Positions 15,061 through 23,223 of a stretch of 64,000 bases of DNA are shown piece after piece. The notes beneath the pieces were generated by a model. It did not search any database. It was not told the DNA's origin and worked only from the letters and a program-made list of their open reading frames with translations. Each line of letters begins with the position of its first letter. Position 1 is the stretch's first letter. The stretch spans positions 9,337,001 through 9,401,000 of the forward strand of contig NZ_JAMZEC010000001.1 in NCBI RefSeq assembly GCF_024172185.1. The letters are read 5' to 3'. The translations under genes and the position numbers were made by a program. The stretch comes from Nonomuraea roseoviolacea subsp. carminata (lineage in GTDB: Bacteria > Actinomycetota > Actinomycetes > Streptosporangiales > Streptosporangiaceae).

Positions 15061-16860
15061 GTGAGCAAGCGCGATGGGGTGGACACCGCTGCGGGGGGCG
15101 GGAAACGGCGCCCCCGCCGTCCTCGCGCGGCGTCCGGCGCCCGGCCGGGCCCCTCCGCTCAGGAGGGCCCCGAAGCCCTGGACGGGCCGCCGGACGGCCC
15201 AGCGGCGGACGAGCCGCGCGAGGCCGCCGAGCAGGCCGCACCGGGCCCGGAGGGGTCGTCCCGCGCGGGCCGCCCGTCCGGTGCCGGCGCCCCCGCCGCG
15301 GGCGGGAACGGCGGGAAGGGTGGCAACGGCGGCAAGGGCGGGCCGAAGGGCGGCGGCAAGGGGAGCCGGGGCCCGGGACGTCCGGGCGGCGCGGCGCCGC
15401 GTTTCGCCAGGCCGCTGAGCGCCGCCTCGATCCTCGGCTGGACCGCGCTGTCCGCGGTCGTGCCGGGCGTCGCGCACCTGCGCGCGGGGCACCGCCGCAC
15501 GGGTCTGGCGCTGGTCGGTGTGTACGCGGCTCTGCTGCTCGCCGCCCTGGCGTACTACCTCGTGAACGGCCTTGAGGGCCTCACGGGCCTGGTCAGCACC
15601 GACGCGATGCTCAAGGTCGTCATCGTCGCGTCGCTGGGGGCGCTGAGCTGGTTCGCCCTGATCGTGACCTCGTACGTGACGCTGCGTCCCAACCGGCTGA
15701 ACCAGCAGGGCCAGATCGTCTCCGGTATCGCGGTGGGCATGTTGTGCGTGGCGGTCATGGCGCCGTTCGCGCTGACCGCGCAGACCGTGCTGTCGGCCAG
15801 GGACGCCGTCCAGACCATCTTCCGCAGCACCCCCGACGACCCCGCCATCGCGCCGATCAAGCAGTCGGATCCGTGGAACGGGGCGGAGCGGGTCAACTTC
15901 CTGCTCATCGGCGGTGACGCGGCCGGCAACCGGACGGGCGTGCGCACCGACAGCATGACGGTGGCCAGCATCGACATCAGGACCGGCAACACGGTGCTGT
16001 TCAGCCTGCCGCGCAACCTCCAGCACGTGCGCTTCCCACCGACGTCCCCGCTGCACAAGCAGTTCCCGAACGGCTACATGGCCGAGCTGCCGAACGGCGG
16101 CCTGCTCAACGAGGTCTGGCAGTACGCCAACGAGCACCCGCAGCTCATGGGCGGCCACAACAAGGGCCCCCGGGCGCTGATGGACGCCATCGGCTACACG
16201 CTCAACCTCAAGATCGACTACTACATGCTGATGAACATGTTCGGCTTCGCGGACCTGGTGGACGCCATCGGCGGCCTGAAGATCCGCGTCGAGCAGGACG
16301 TCAAGTGGGGCGGCCACTTCGGCACCGCCGGCACGATCAAGGCGGGCTACCGGAAACTGACCGGCGAGCAGGCCCTGTGGTACGGCCGGTCCCGGGTGAA
16401 CAGCGACGACTTCTCCCGCATGGGCCGCCAGCGCTGCGTCATCGGCGCCTTCGCCAAGCAGGCCACCCCCGACAAGATCCTGACCAACTTCAGCAAGATC
16501 ATGGCGGGGGCGAAGCGCCTGGCGCAGACCAACATCCCCGAACCGCTGCTCAAGCCGCTGGTCGATCTGGCGCTGAAGGTCAAGAGCGCCAAGATCACCA
16601 GCATGCAGTTCGTGCCGCCGGACTTCTGGCCGGGCTCCGCCGACTGGGTCAAGATCCGCCGGTACGCCGCCAAGGCGATCTCCGACTCCGTCAAGCCGCG
16701 TCGCGCCCAGGCGGCGAACGTCACCGCCTCGCCCGACGCGCCCTCGACGGGGGCGCCGACCTCGTCGAGCCCGGTGACCGCCGCGCGGCCGAGCCAGACG
16801 CCGACCCGCAACGGCTCCCAGAAGTCGGCCAAGACGCTCGAAGAACTCTGCGGCCTCTGA
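15061..16860 (+). CDS. LytR-CpsA-Psr (LCP) family wall-polymer ligase
   Basis: A 599-residue protein that in this family transfers anionic or sugar polymers from lipid carriers to peptidoglycan. Residues 1-115 are a Gly/Pro/Arg-rich cytoplasmic arm. Four hydrophobic segments follow (about 123-142, 147-168, 185-205, 220-245). The extracellular LCP domain runs about 275-540, with NFLLIGGDAAGNRTGVRTDSM (the Arg/Asp lipid-phosphate site, shown in part), SLPRNLQH and a late YGRSRVNSDDFSRMGRQR. A Thr/Ser/Pro tail ends it. GTG 15061 has AAGGAG 5 nt upstream. The multi-helix insertion before LCP is longer than the usual single anchor. Confidence 0.85.
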   Translation: MSKRDGVDTAAGGGKRRPRRPRAASGARPGPSAQEGPEALDGPPDGPAADEPREAAEQAAPGPEGSSRAGRPSGAGAPAAGGNGGKGGNGGKGGPKGGGKGSRGPGRPGGAAPRFARPLSAASILGWTALSAVVPGVAHLRAGHRRTGLALVGVYAALLLAALAYYLVNGLEGLTGLVSTDAMLKVVIVASLGALSWFALIVTSYVTLRPNRLNQQGQIVSGIAVGMLCVAVMAPFALTAQTVLSARDAVQTIFRSTPDDPAIAPIKQSDPWNGAERVNFLLIGGDAAGNRTGVRTDSMTVASIDIRTGNTVLFSLPRNLQHVRFPPTSPLHKQFPNGYMAELPNGGLLNEVWQYANEHPQLMGGHNKGPRALMDAIGYTLNLKIDYYMLMNMFGFADLVDAIGGLKIRVEQDVKWGGHFGTAGTIKAGYRKLTGEQALWYGRSRVNSDDFSRMGRQRCVIGAFAKQATPDKILTNFSKIMAGAKRLAQTNIPEPLLKPLVDLALKVKSAKITSMQFVPPDFWPGSADWVKIRRYAAKAISDSVKPRRAQAANVTASPDAPSTGAPTSSSPVTAARPSQTPTRNGSQKSAKTLEELCGL

Positions 16861-16864
16861 CATC

Positions 16865-16897
16865 GACCGGCCTCCCCTCCATGAGGGGAGGCCGGTC
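16865..16897. terminator. Strong bidirectional terminator hairpin
   Basis: A perfect 15-bp stem with a CAT loop (GACCGGCCTCCCCTC, then its complement) begins 4 nt after the LCP stop and ends 6 nt before the convergent stop at 16904. It serves both genes. Confidence 0.85.
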
Positions 16898-16903
16898 CCG
16901 TCT

Positions 16904-18934
16904 TCAGGCGGAGACCGCGCCCCGCCGGGGCAGCAGCGCGAACGCGCCCAGATAGAGCAGGGCCGCCACGATGAGCAGTCCCTTGTAGCCGATCACCAGC
17001 GCGAGGTACTCCAGGCAGCCGCCCACCATCGCGCCCAGCAGGTTGGCCCCGAACGAGGTCGCCGCGTCGGCCGCGTCGGAGAACCGCTTGGCGAAGACCA
17101 CGTTCGCCGCGAAGATCGGCAGGAACGCCACCGTGACCGCGGCGAGCGCCCGTAGCGGCAGCGGCAGGGACAGCAGCCACGCGTTGGGCACCAGCCAGGC
17201 CAGCAGCAGGCCGGCGAGCAGCACGCCGTACATGACGGGCAGCGGCGGGGTGCGGAAGCGGCGCGTCACCTCGACGGCGGCGAGCACCGCCACGAGCACC
17301 CCGGCGAAGACCACGGCGTTGACCACCCACGTCGTGCCGAACAGCAGCGCGAACCCGGTCACGCTCTTGGTCTCCAGCAGCAGGAACGCCACGCCGAGCA
17401 GGAACAGGTCGGCGTACGGGCGCATCCGCCGGTACGGGCCGGCCACGGCGCGCACGGCGACGAGGCTGACCGCGAGGATCAGGCCCAGCGTGATGAGGTA
17501 GATCGGCGGGATCGTGCGGTCCTTGAGGTAGAGGAACGGCCGGTCGTCGCCCGCGGGGGGCGGGGTGGCGGCCGTGGCCCCGGCCCAGGGGGCGGCGCAG
17601 CGCTGCGCGGCCGGAGTCAGGCCGGCGGTGATGACCGCCTGCTGCCCGGCGGTGCTGACGACGTCGACGCACGGGTCGTGCCCGAAGGCCGCCTTGACCG
17701 TCGAGGCCAGCCGGTCGACCAGCCAGCTCTCGCGGTAGTAGTTGTACATCGAGAAGGCGCCGCCCGGTTTGAGGTGGTCGCGGGCGGCCCGCATGGCCTC
17801 CTCGGTGAACAGGTAGCTCTCCAGGCGCAGCGAGCTGGCCCCCGACACGAGCGTGAGCGAGTCGGGCAGGGCGAACAGGATCAGGTCGTACTTGGTGGAG
17901 GTGCGCTCCAGGAAGGCGCGGCCGTCGGTGATGTGCGTGGTCACGCGCGGGTCGTCGTAGGGGTGGTCGGGGTGCTTGGAGCCGCCCAGCTCGCGCAGCT
18001 TCGGGTCGATCTCGACGGCGTCGACCCGGGCGACCCCCTTCGACAGGGCGATGGCCACGTCGGTGCCGCTGCCCGCGCCGACGATGAGCACGTCGCGGGG
18101 CGGCGTGGCGGCCCGCTCGTACGGCAGGCCGTACTGGCGCTCCCACTGGAGCCGGGCGGCGGCGGGCACGGCCTGCTGGTGCGGGATGCCGTTGACGGAG
18201 ATGTCGGTCACCGGCACGCCGAGCACGTTCTTCTGCTGGAAGGTGACCTTGTAGTACGGCGACCACAGCGCGCCGGCGGTCAGCGTCTCGGCCAGCAGCA
18301 GCGCGACGACGGCCAGCGACGGCACGGTGACGAGCCCGAGGTAGGAGACGAGCGGGCGCGGGGTCAGCAGTACCCCGTAGGCCAGGGCCGCGACGACGCC
18401 CCAGAAGACGGGCGGCGCGCTGAGGAAGGACAGCGCGGTGAACGCGGCGATGCCGGTGAGGCTGCCGATGAGGTCGTAGCGGTAGGCCTCCAGGCGCGGC
18501 AGCTCGGGGAAGCACCGGCCGACCAGCTCGGCGGGCCCCATGAGGACGAGGGCCGCCGCGCAGAAGATCACCGGCAGGATGAGCCAGGCGGGCGGGCCCT
18601 TGGTGGCCAGGCTCGTCCAGTACAGGACGCCCTCGGTGTCGCGGTCGACCGTGACCGGGAACATGATGACCAGGACGACCAGCCCGAACAGCACGACGGG
18701 CGAGTAGTAGGGCTGGCCCTTGGCCCGGCCCACGCGCAGGAAGCCGAGCCCGATGCCGAGGAACGAGCCGAGCAGCACGAAGTTCGTGAAGTAGCTCAGG
18801 TGGACGATGTTCGAGCCGGTCCAGCGGATCAGGGCCAGCTCCAGGAAGAGCATGAAGGCGCTGGCGAGGACGAGTCTCGGCCGCACCGTCAGCCAGTGGT
18901 CGCCGGTGCGCGCCTGGGGGGCCTGGAGCGTCAT
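16904..18934 (-). CDS. Membrane-embedded spermidine-synthase-like protein
   Basis: A 676-residue fusion: about six N-terminal membrane helices (25-225), a spermidine synthase/methyltransferase-fold domain (about 245-450) and about six C-terminal helices (465-670). The cofactor loop VLIVGAGSGTDVAIAL and the acidic end of strand 2 (VDAVEIDPKL) are present. The polyamine-synthase acid DS...D and the HITDGRAFLERT stretch follow. Such fusions (annotated spermidine synthase) have no proven polyamine activity. It is monocistronic, preceded by the 34-bp repeats and closed by the shared hairpin. Confidence 0.75.
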   Translation of the reverse strand: MTLQAPQARTGDHWLTVRPRLVLASAFMLFLELALIRWTGSNIVHLSYFTNFVLLGSFLGIGLGFLRVGRAKGQPYYSPVVLFGLVVLVIMFPVTVDRDTEGVLYWTSLATKGPPAWLILPVIFCAAALVLMGPAELVGRCFPELPRLEAYRYDLIGSLTGIAAFTALSFLSAPPVFWGVVAALAYGVLLTPRPLVSYLGLVTVPSLAVVALLLAETLTAGALWSPYYKVTFQQKNVLGVPVTDISVNGIPHQQAVPAAARLQWERQYGLPYERAATPPRDVLIVGAGSGTDVAIALSKGVARVDAVEIDPKLRELGGSKHPDHPYDDPRVTTHITDGRAFLERTSTKYDLILFALPDSLTLVSGASSLRLESYLFTEEAMRAARDHLKPGGAFSMYNYYRESWLVDRLASTVKAAFGHDPCVDVVSTAGQQAVITAGLTPAAQRCAAPWAGATAATPPPAGDDRPFLYLKDRTIPPIYLITLGLILAVSLVAVRAVAGPYRRMRPYADLFLLGVAFLLLETKSVTGFALLFGTTWVVNAVVFAGVLVAVLAAVEVTRRFRTPPLPVMYGVLLAGLLLAWLVPNAWLLSLPLPLRALAAVTVAFLPIFAANVVFAKRFSDAADAATSFGANLLGAMVGGCLEYLALVIGYKGLLIVAALLYLGAFALLPRRGAVSA

Positions 18935-18953
18935 GCCGCCTCACCGTAGTGAA

Positions 18954-19107
18954 CTGATCGCCCGCGCGGAAGCCCACCGGACCGAACCGGTCGGCCGCGT
19001 GAGAAGCCCACCGGACGGAACCGATCGGCCGCGCGAAAACCCCTTCGGAGGGGACTGATCGGCCGCGCGGAGGCCGGCCGGAGGGGGCCGATCGGCGGGG
19101 CCGAAGC
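18954..19107. repeat. Tandem repeat, 33-34 bp units x4 plus a partial fifth
   Basis: Units start at 18954, 18987, 19021, 19055 and 19088. Each opens with C(C/T)G(A/G)TCGGCCGCGCG, containing the palindrome CGATCG or a variant, followed by a purine-rich stretch. The unit length is not a multiple of three throughout, so it is not coding. It fills the gap between the divergent spermidine-synthase-like and subtilase genes; the rest (19108-19257) shows no clear promoter. Confidence 0.75.
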
Positions 19108-19257
19108 CCGCGGATCGGGCGGGCCGGAACCGGCCGCGGCCGGTTCGCCCGGTTCGCGATGTTTCAGCAGGTCAGACGTTTGTGAACCGCTGGACGCGCT
19201 CCCGCGGATGCAGGAATGTGGGGGCGTCCGTTCCTTCATCCCCCGGGTGGTGACCCC

Positions 19258-20610
19258 ATGCGCGTGCTCATCCAGCTCCGCCCCTCCCCTGACGTCGTCG
19301 AGGCCGTCGTCGACCCCGGTCAGAGCGCCACCGTGGCCGACGTGGCCGACGGCCTGCCCGGCGTCGCGCTCGACCACGCGTACACGCCGGTCGCGCTGCC
19401 GCGCCCGGTCCCGCCGCCCGGCGGCGACCCGTTGTCGCTCAACCAGCCGCTCGGCTTCTCGATGGCCGCCGAGGACGCCTCGGTGCTGGTGCGCGGCGTC
19501 ATCGCCGACGACGAGGTGGCCGCCCGCGTCGCCATGCTGTCGTCGCTGCGGCCCGACGTCACCGGCGTCTTCGCCGACCCGGTCATCCACACCACGCTGA
19601 CCTGCGGCGGCGATCCGCCCGTCGGCACCTGGCACGACGTGGAGCGGCTGCTCGGCGCCGACGCGCTGCGCGCCGAGGGGCTCGACGGGGCCGGCGTGGC
19701 GCTGGCCGTGCTCGACACCGGGATCAACCTCGCCCACACCCAGCGGCAGCTCGGCCGCGACGTCCTCCTCGACCCGGCGCGAAGCTGGGTGCCGCCGGGG
19801 GTCGACGGGCGGCCGGGCCAGTTCGAGGTGGACCACGGCACGATGTGCGCCTTCGACACGCTCATCGGCGCGCCCCGGGCCACGCTCGTGGACGTGCCGG
19901 TGCTGCTGTCGCGCCGTCCCGGCGGCTCGGCGCTCGACGGGCTACTGTCGGACGCGGTGGCCGCGTTCGCGCACCTGCGCGGGGTGCTGGAGGCGCAGCC
20001 CGCCGAGACGCGCGCGCTGGTGGTCTCCAACTCGTGGGGGTCGTTCTCCCCCGAGTGGGACTTCCCGGTCGGCCATCCGGGCAACTACTCCGACAACCCG
20101 GCCCACCCGTTCAACCTCATGGTCACCGCTCTGGACGAGGCGGGCGCCGACGTGCTGTTCGCGGCGGGCAACTGCGGCCGCCAGTGCCGCGACGGCCGCT
20201 GCGCCTACCCCGACCGGCCGATCGTCGGGGCCAACTCCCACGCCAAGGCGCTGTCCATCGGCGGCGTCGACATCAGCGGCGAGCGGGTCGGCTACTCCTC
20301 GCAGGGACCCGGCCGGCTGACCGCCCGCAAGCCGGACGTGTGCGCCTACACGCACTTCTCCGGCTCGCGGGCGTTCGGTGACGCCGAGCCCGACTCGGGC
20401 ACCTCGGCGGCCACGCCGGTCGCCGCCGGGCTCGTCGCGGCGATCCGCACCCGCTGGCCCTGCACCCGGCTGTCGCCGTCGCAGCTGCGGGCTCTGCTGC
20501 GCCGCACCGCCGACGACCGCAGCGAGGTGGGCTTCGACTACGACTACGGGTACGGGGTCATCGACCCGGAAGGGATCGTGGCGGCGCTGCGACGCCGCTC
20601 CGCCGCCTGA
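19258..20610 (+). CDS. S8 subtilisin-like serine protease, cytoplasmic
   Basis: A 450-residue subtilase with the full triad: Asp153 (LAVLDTGI), His193 (VDHGTMCA) and Ser383 (SGTSAATP), and oxyanion Asn305 (AAGNCG). There is no signal peptide or membrane helix, so it should act inside the cell. The ~130-residue N-terminal part (MRVLIQLRPSPDVVEAVVDP) may be a propeptide or partner-binding domain. An odd Cys cluster lies right at the oxyanion loop (Cys306, Cys310, Cys315). ATG 19258 is preferred to upstream GTG codons because it starts a clear beta strand. It stands alone between the repeat array and the convergent ABC genes. Confidence 0.85.
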   Translation: MRVLIQLRPSPDVVEAVVDPGQSATVADVADGLPGVALDHAYTPVALPRPVPPPGGDPLSLNQPLGFSMAAEDASVLVRGVIADDEVAARVAMLSSLRPDVTGVFADPVIHTTLTCGGDPPVGTWHDVERLLGADALRAEGLDGAGVALAVLDTGINLAHTQRQLGRDVLLDPARSWVPPGVDGRPGQFEVDHGTMCAFDTLIGAPRATLVDVPVLLSRRPGGSALDGLLSDAVAAFAHLRGVLEAQPAETRALVVSNSWGSFSPEWDFPVGHPGNYSDNPAHPFNLMVTALDEAGADVLFAAGNCGRQCRDGRCAYPDRPIVGANSHAKALSIGGVDISGERVGYSSQGPGRLTARKPDVCAYTHFSGSRAFGDAEPDSGTSAATPVAAGLVAAIRTRWPCTRLSPSQLRALLRRTADDRSEVGFDYDYGYGVIDPEGIVAALRRRSAA

Positions 20611-20625
20611 CCCCGTGCGGGACCG

Positions 20626-20663
20626 CCCGCGTGTTCAGGCGTTCTCGCGGCTGAACACGCGGG
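20626..20663. terminator. Hairpin between convergent subtilase and permease genes
   Basis: A perfect 11-bp stem (CCCGCGTGTTC at 20626-20636, GAACACGCGGG at 20653-20663) starts 15 nt after the subtilase stop and covers the stop codon of the convergent permease gene. Confidence 0.6.
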
Positions 20664-21372
20664 TGCCGACGGCGACGCTCACCACGGCCAGCGCCGCGGT
20701 CACCGCCACGCCGAGGCCCACCGTGCCGGTGGCGTAGTGCCCGGCGAACAGCTCGCGCAGCGCCTCCAGCACGTACCGGAACGGGCTGATCCGCGAGAGC
20801 ACGTCGAGCCAGCCGGGCGCCATCGACATCGGCAGGAACGAGCCCGACAGCAGCGCCAGCGGCATGACGATCGTGCTCATCACGGGCGCGAACAGGTTCT
20901 CGTCGATGGTGAGCGCCACCGCGTACGACAGCGAGGCGAGGCTCGCGCCCAGCACGACCACCAGCGCGAGCCCCGCCAGCAGGCCGGCCGCCGGCGCCCG
21001 CAGCCCGAAGGCGTAGCCGACGGCGACGAGCACCACGGTCTGCACGACGAGCGCGACGACGTTGTTGAGCACCCGGCCGAGCAGCAGCGCCAGGCGGCTG
21101 GCCGGGGTGACGCGCAGCCGCTCCAGCACCCCGAAGCGCCGCTCGAAGACGACGCCGAACCCGGCCATGCCGGTGCTCACGAGCCCGAGCTGCACGATCA
21201 GGCCGGGCACGAGCGTCTCCCAGGTGCCGATCGTGGCGAAGATGGGCCCGAACAGGACGAGGAACACCATCGGCTGGATCGCGCCGAAGACGAGGCCGAA
21301 CTTCTGCTGGAGCGTGACGGCGAGGCCGTGGCGGAACAGCAGCCACGTGTCGCGAGCCGCGGACCCGATCAC
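20635..21372 (-). CDS. ABC-2 exporter permease (DrrB-like)
   Basis: A 245-residue permease with six hydrophobic segments (about 25-45, 55-75, 100-125, 130-155, 165-185, 215-240). RVTPASRLALLLGRVLNNVV and SRISPFRYVLEALRELFAG are typical of the DrrB/ABC-2 daunorubicin-type family, which pump drugs or lipids out. GTG 21370-21372 overlaps the ATPase stop by 4 bp (GTGA). It forms an exporter with the ATPase upstream. The TetR gene beyond that should control both. Confidence 0.88.
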   Translation of the reverse strand: MIGSAARDTWLLFRHGLAVTLQQKFGLVFGAIQPMVFLVLFGPIFATIGTWETLVPGLIVQLGLVSTGMAGFGVVFERRFGVLERLRVTPASRLALLLGRVLNNVVALVVQTVVLVAVGYAFGLRAPAAGLLAGLALVVVLGASLASLSYAVALTIDENLFAPVMSTIVMPLALLSGSFLPMSMAPGWLDVLSRISPFRYVLEALRELFAGHYATGTVGLGVAVTAALAVVSVAVGTRVFSRENA

Positions 21373-22115
21373 GCGGGCACCTCCTCGCGCAGCGAGCGGC
21401 CGGTGATGTCGAGGAAGACGTCGTCGAGGGTCCGGCCGCCGGCCTTCAGCTCGGCCGGGCTGCCCTCGGCGACGATCCGGCCGCCGTCGATGATCAGGAG
21501 GCGGTCGCAGAGCGCGTCGGCCTCGTCGAGGTAGTGCGTGGTGAGGAACACCGTCATCCCGTGGTCGGCGCGCAGCGCGCGGATGTGGTCCCAGAGGTGG
21601 GCGCGGCTCTGGGGGTCGAGCCCCGTGGTGGGCTCGTCGAGGAAGAGCAACGGCGGGCGGTGCAGCAGCCCGAACGCCAGGTCGAAGCGGCGGCGCTGGC
21701 CGCCCGACAGCGCTCCGCCGGGCAGGTGCTCCATGCCGGTCAGCTCCAGCAGGGCCAGCACCTCGGCGACGCGTTCGCGCGCCCGCCCGCGGTCCATGCC
21801 GTACAGCATGGCCTGCAGCACCAGGTCGCCGGCCGGTGGCGCGGCGAGGTTGACGCCGCCGGACTGCGAGACGTAGCCGATGCGCCGCCGCACGCCCGCC
21901 GGGTCGGCGAGCAGGTCGCGGCCGGCGACCTTCGCGCTCCCCGAGGTCGGGGCCAGGAGCGTGGTGAGCATGCGCATGGTCGTGCTCTTGCCGGCGCCGT
22001 TCGGGCCGAGGAAGCCCACGATCTGGCCGGGCTCCACCGTGATGTCCACGCCTTTGACGGCTTCCACGCCGCTCTTGAAGGTCTTCGTCAGACCTTGTGT
22101 TTCGATCAAGTTCAT
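21369..22115 (-). CDS. ABC exporter ATP-binding protein (DrrA-like)
   Basis: A 248-residue ATPase with Walker A GPNGAGKSTT, signature LSGGQRRRFDLA, Walker B LLFLDEPTTGLD, and H-loop LTTHYLDEAD. The end GRTLDDVFLDITGRSLRE is the DrrA-type C-terminus. ATG 22113-22115 is the start. Its ribosome-binding GGAGG (22118-22122) lies inside the right half of the TetR operator read on this strand, so repressor occupancy covers the message start. It works with the DrrB-like permease. Confidence 0.9.
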   Translation of the reverse strand: MNLIETQGLTKTFKSGVEAVKGVDITVEPGQIVGFLGPNGAGKSTTMRMLTTLLAPTSGSAKVAGRDLLADPAGVRRRIGYVSQSGGVNLAAPPAGDLVLQAMLYGMDRGRARERVAEVLALLELTGMEHLPGGALSGGQRRRFDLAFGLLHRPPLLFLDEPTTGLDPQSRAHLWDHIRALRADHGMTVFLTTHYLDEADALCDRLLIIDGGRIVAEGSPAELKAGGRTLDDVFLDITGRSLREEVPA

Positions 22116-22118
22116 CGC

Positions 22119-22149
22119 CTCCAAAATTACAGTAGCCACAATTTTGGAG
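22119..22149. promoter_or_regulatory. TetR operator between exporter and regulator genes
   Basis: CTCCAAAATT (22119-22128) and AATTTTGGAG (22140-22149) are perfect 10-bp arms around an 11-nt spacer, AT-rich in a GC-rich genome. It sits 4 bp before the ATPase start on one side and 27 bp before the TetR start on the other, the normal place for an autoregulated TetR operator. Confidence 0.8.
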
Positions 22150-22176
22150 TGACTGCAAGTTGGGTACCATGGCCCC

Positions 22177-22887
22177 ATGGAGGAAGGACTGCGCGAGCGC
22201 AAGAAGCGGGAGACCCGCCGCCGGATCTCCGACATGGCGACGGGCCTGTTCCTGATGCGCGGCTTCGACCAGGTCACGGTGGCGGAGGTGGCGCGCGCGG
22301 CCGACGTGTCGGTCAACACCGTCTTCAACTACTTCGGCACCAAGGAGGACCTGTTCCTCGACCGGCAGGCCGACCTGGAGGAGATCTACCGGGGGATCGT
22401 CCGCGACCGGCGGCCCGGCGAGAGCGTGGTGGACGCCTTCCGGCGCGACTTCCTCGACGCGCTCGACACCGGCGACTGGCGCTACGGCTTCCACGAGGGG
22501 GCCGAGGTGTGGGGGCGCGTGGTGGCCGAGAGCACCGCGCTGCGGGCGCGGACGCTGGAGATCGAGCGTCAGGTGATGGCGTGCGTGGCCGCCGCGATCG
22601 CGGAGGAAGTCGACGCCGATCCCGAGGACGTGCGGCCGGAACTGGTCGCGGAGCAGATCCTCAGCACCACGCGGCTGCTGTCACGGCACGCGCTGCGCCG
22701 CCGGGCCGCGGGCGAGAGCCCGCGCGAGACCGAGGCGTGGCTGCGCGAGCAGGCCGGGGTTCTCTTCGGCCTGCTGGAGTCGGGGGTCGGCGGCTACGGC
22801 CGGCGCCCGCTAGTGGTTGCTGAAGACGGCGAGGCCGCCGGCGACGAGGAAGATGACGACGTAGAGGGCGATCATGGCCGCCCATAG
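22177..22887 (+). CDS. TetR-family repressor of the divergent exporter
   Basis: A 236-residue TetR regulator. The DNA-binding helices are at residues 8-55 (TVAEVARAADVSVNTVFNYF carries the recognition helix) and a helical ligand domain follows to about 205. The last ~30 residues are acidic (EAAGDEEDDDVEGDH) and are read from the strand opposite the 3' end of the DUF4190 gene, a 78-bp convergent overlap, so this tail may be a late extension. It probably represses itself and the DrrAB-like exporter through the perfect palindrome at 22119-22149. Confidence 0.88.
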   Translation: MEEGLRERKKRETRRRISDMATGLFLMRGFDQVTVAEVARAADVSVNTVFNYFGTKEDLFLDRQADLEEIYRGIVRDRRPGESVVDAFRRDFLDALDTGDWRYGFHEGAEVWGRVVAESTALRARTLEIERQVMACVAAAIAEEVDADPEDVRPELVAEQILSTTRLLSRHALRRRAAGESPRETEAWLREQAGVLFGLLESGVGGYGRRPLVVAEDGEAAGDEEDDDVEGDHGRP

Positions 22888-23121
22888 GCAGGTGCTCACG
22901 ATGCCGCAGATGCGGCCGGCCTGCACCATGCCGCGGTTCTCGAAGTAGTAGCCGCTGCCGTCGATCTCGCGCAGCGCCTTGTTGCCCATCACCCAGGCGA
23001 ACGGGCCGAGCAGACCGCACACGACCAGGCTGAGGATGCCCAGCACGAGGATCGTCGTGCCGTTGGGGTGGGTCTGCGGCGGCGGCCCGTAGGGGGAAGG
23101 GCCGTAGTTCGGATAGGACAT
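22810..23121 (-). CDS. DUF4190-type small membrane protein
   Basis: A 103-residue protein with a Pro/Tyr/Gly-rich N-terminus (SYPNYGPSPYGPPPQ) and two hydrophobic segments (about 23-45 and 70-98). Between them lies the conserved NKALREIDGSGYYFENRGMVQAGRICG region (partly quoted), the DUF4190 layout: a proline-rich arm, then two helices. The cellular role is unknown. The start is preceded by GAGGGGCGA. On its upstream side TATAAA (minus strand, about 23160-23165) could be a -10. Its 3' end overlaps the TetR gene by 78 bp. Confidence 0.82.
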   Translation of the reverse strand: MSYPNYGPSPYGPPPQTHPNGTTILVLGILSLVVCGLLGPFAWVMGNKALREIDGSGYYFENRGMVQAGRICGIVSTCLWAAMIALYVVIFLVAGGLAVFSNH

Positions 23122-23189
23122 CTGCGCTCGCCCCTCGTCGGTCGCCTGACAGCCGGTTTTTTATACCACGAAGACCGCCGCCCAGGCAC

Positions 23190-23217
23190 TTGACCTAGCG
23201 CTTGCTACGGCTACACT
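23190..23217 (+). promoter_or_regulatory. Promoter of a leaderless message
   Basis: TTGACC (23190-23195), a 16-bp spacer and TACACT (23212-23217) form a good main-sigma promoter. Transcription would start about 7 nt later, at the A of ATG 23224, and no ribosome-binding site is present. Confidence 0.7.
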
Positions 23218-23223
23218 CGCGGC

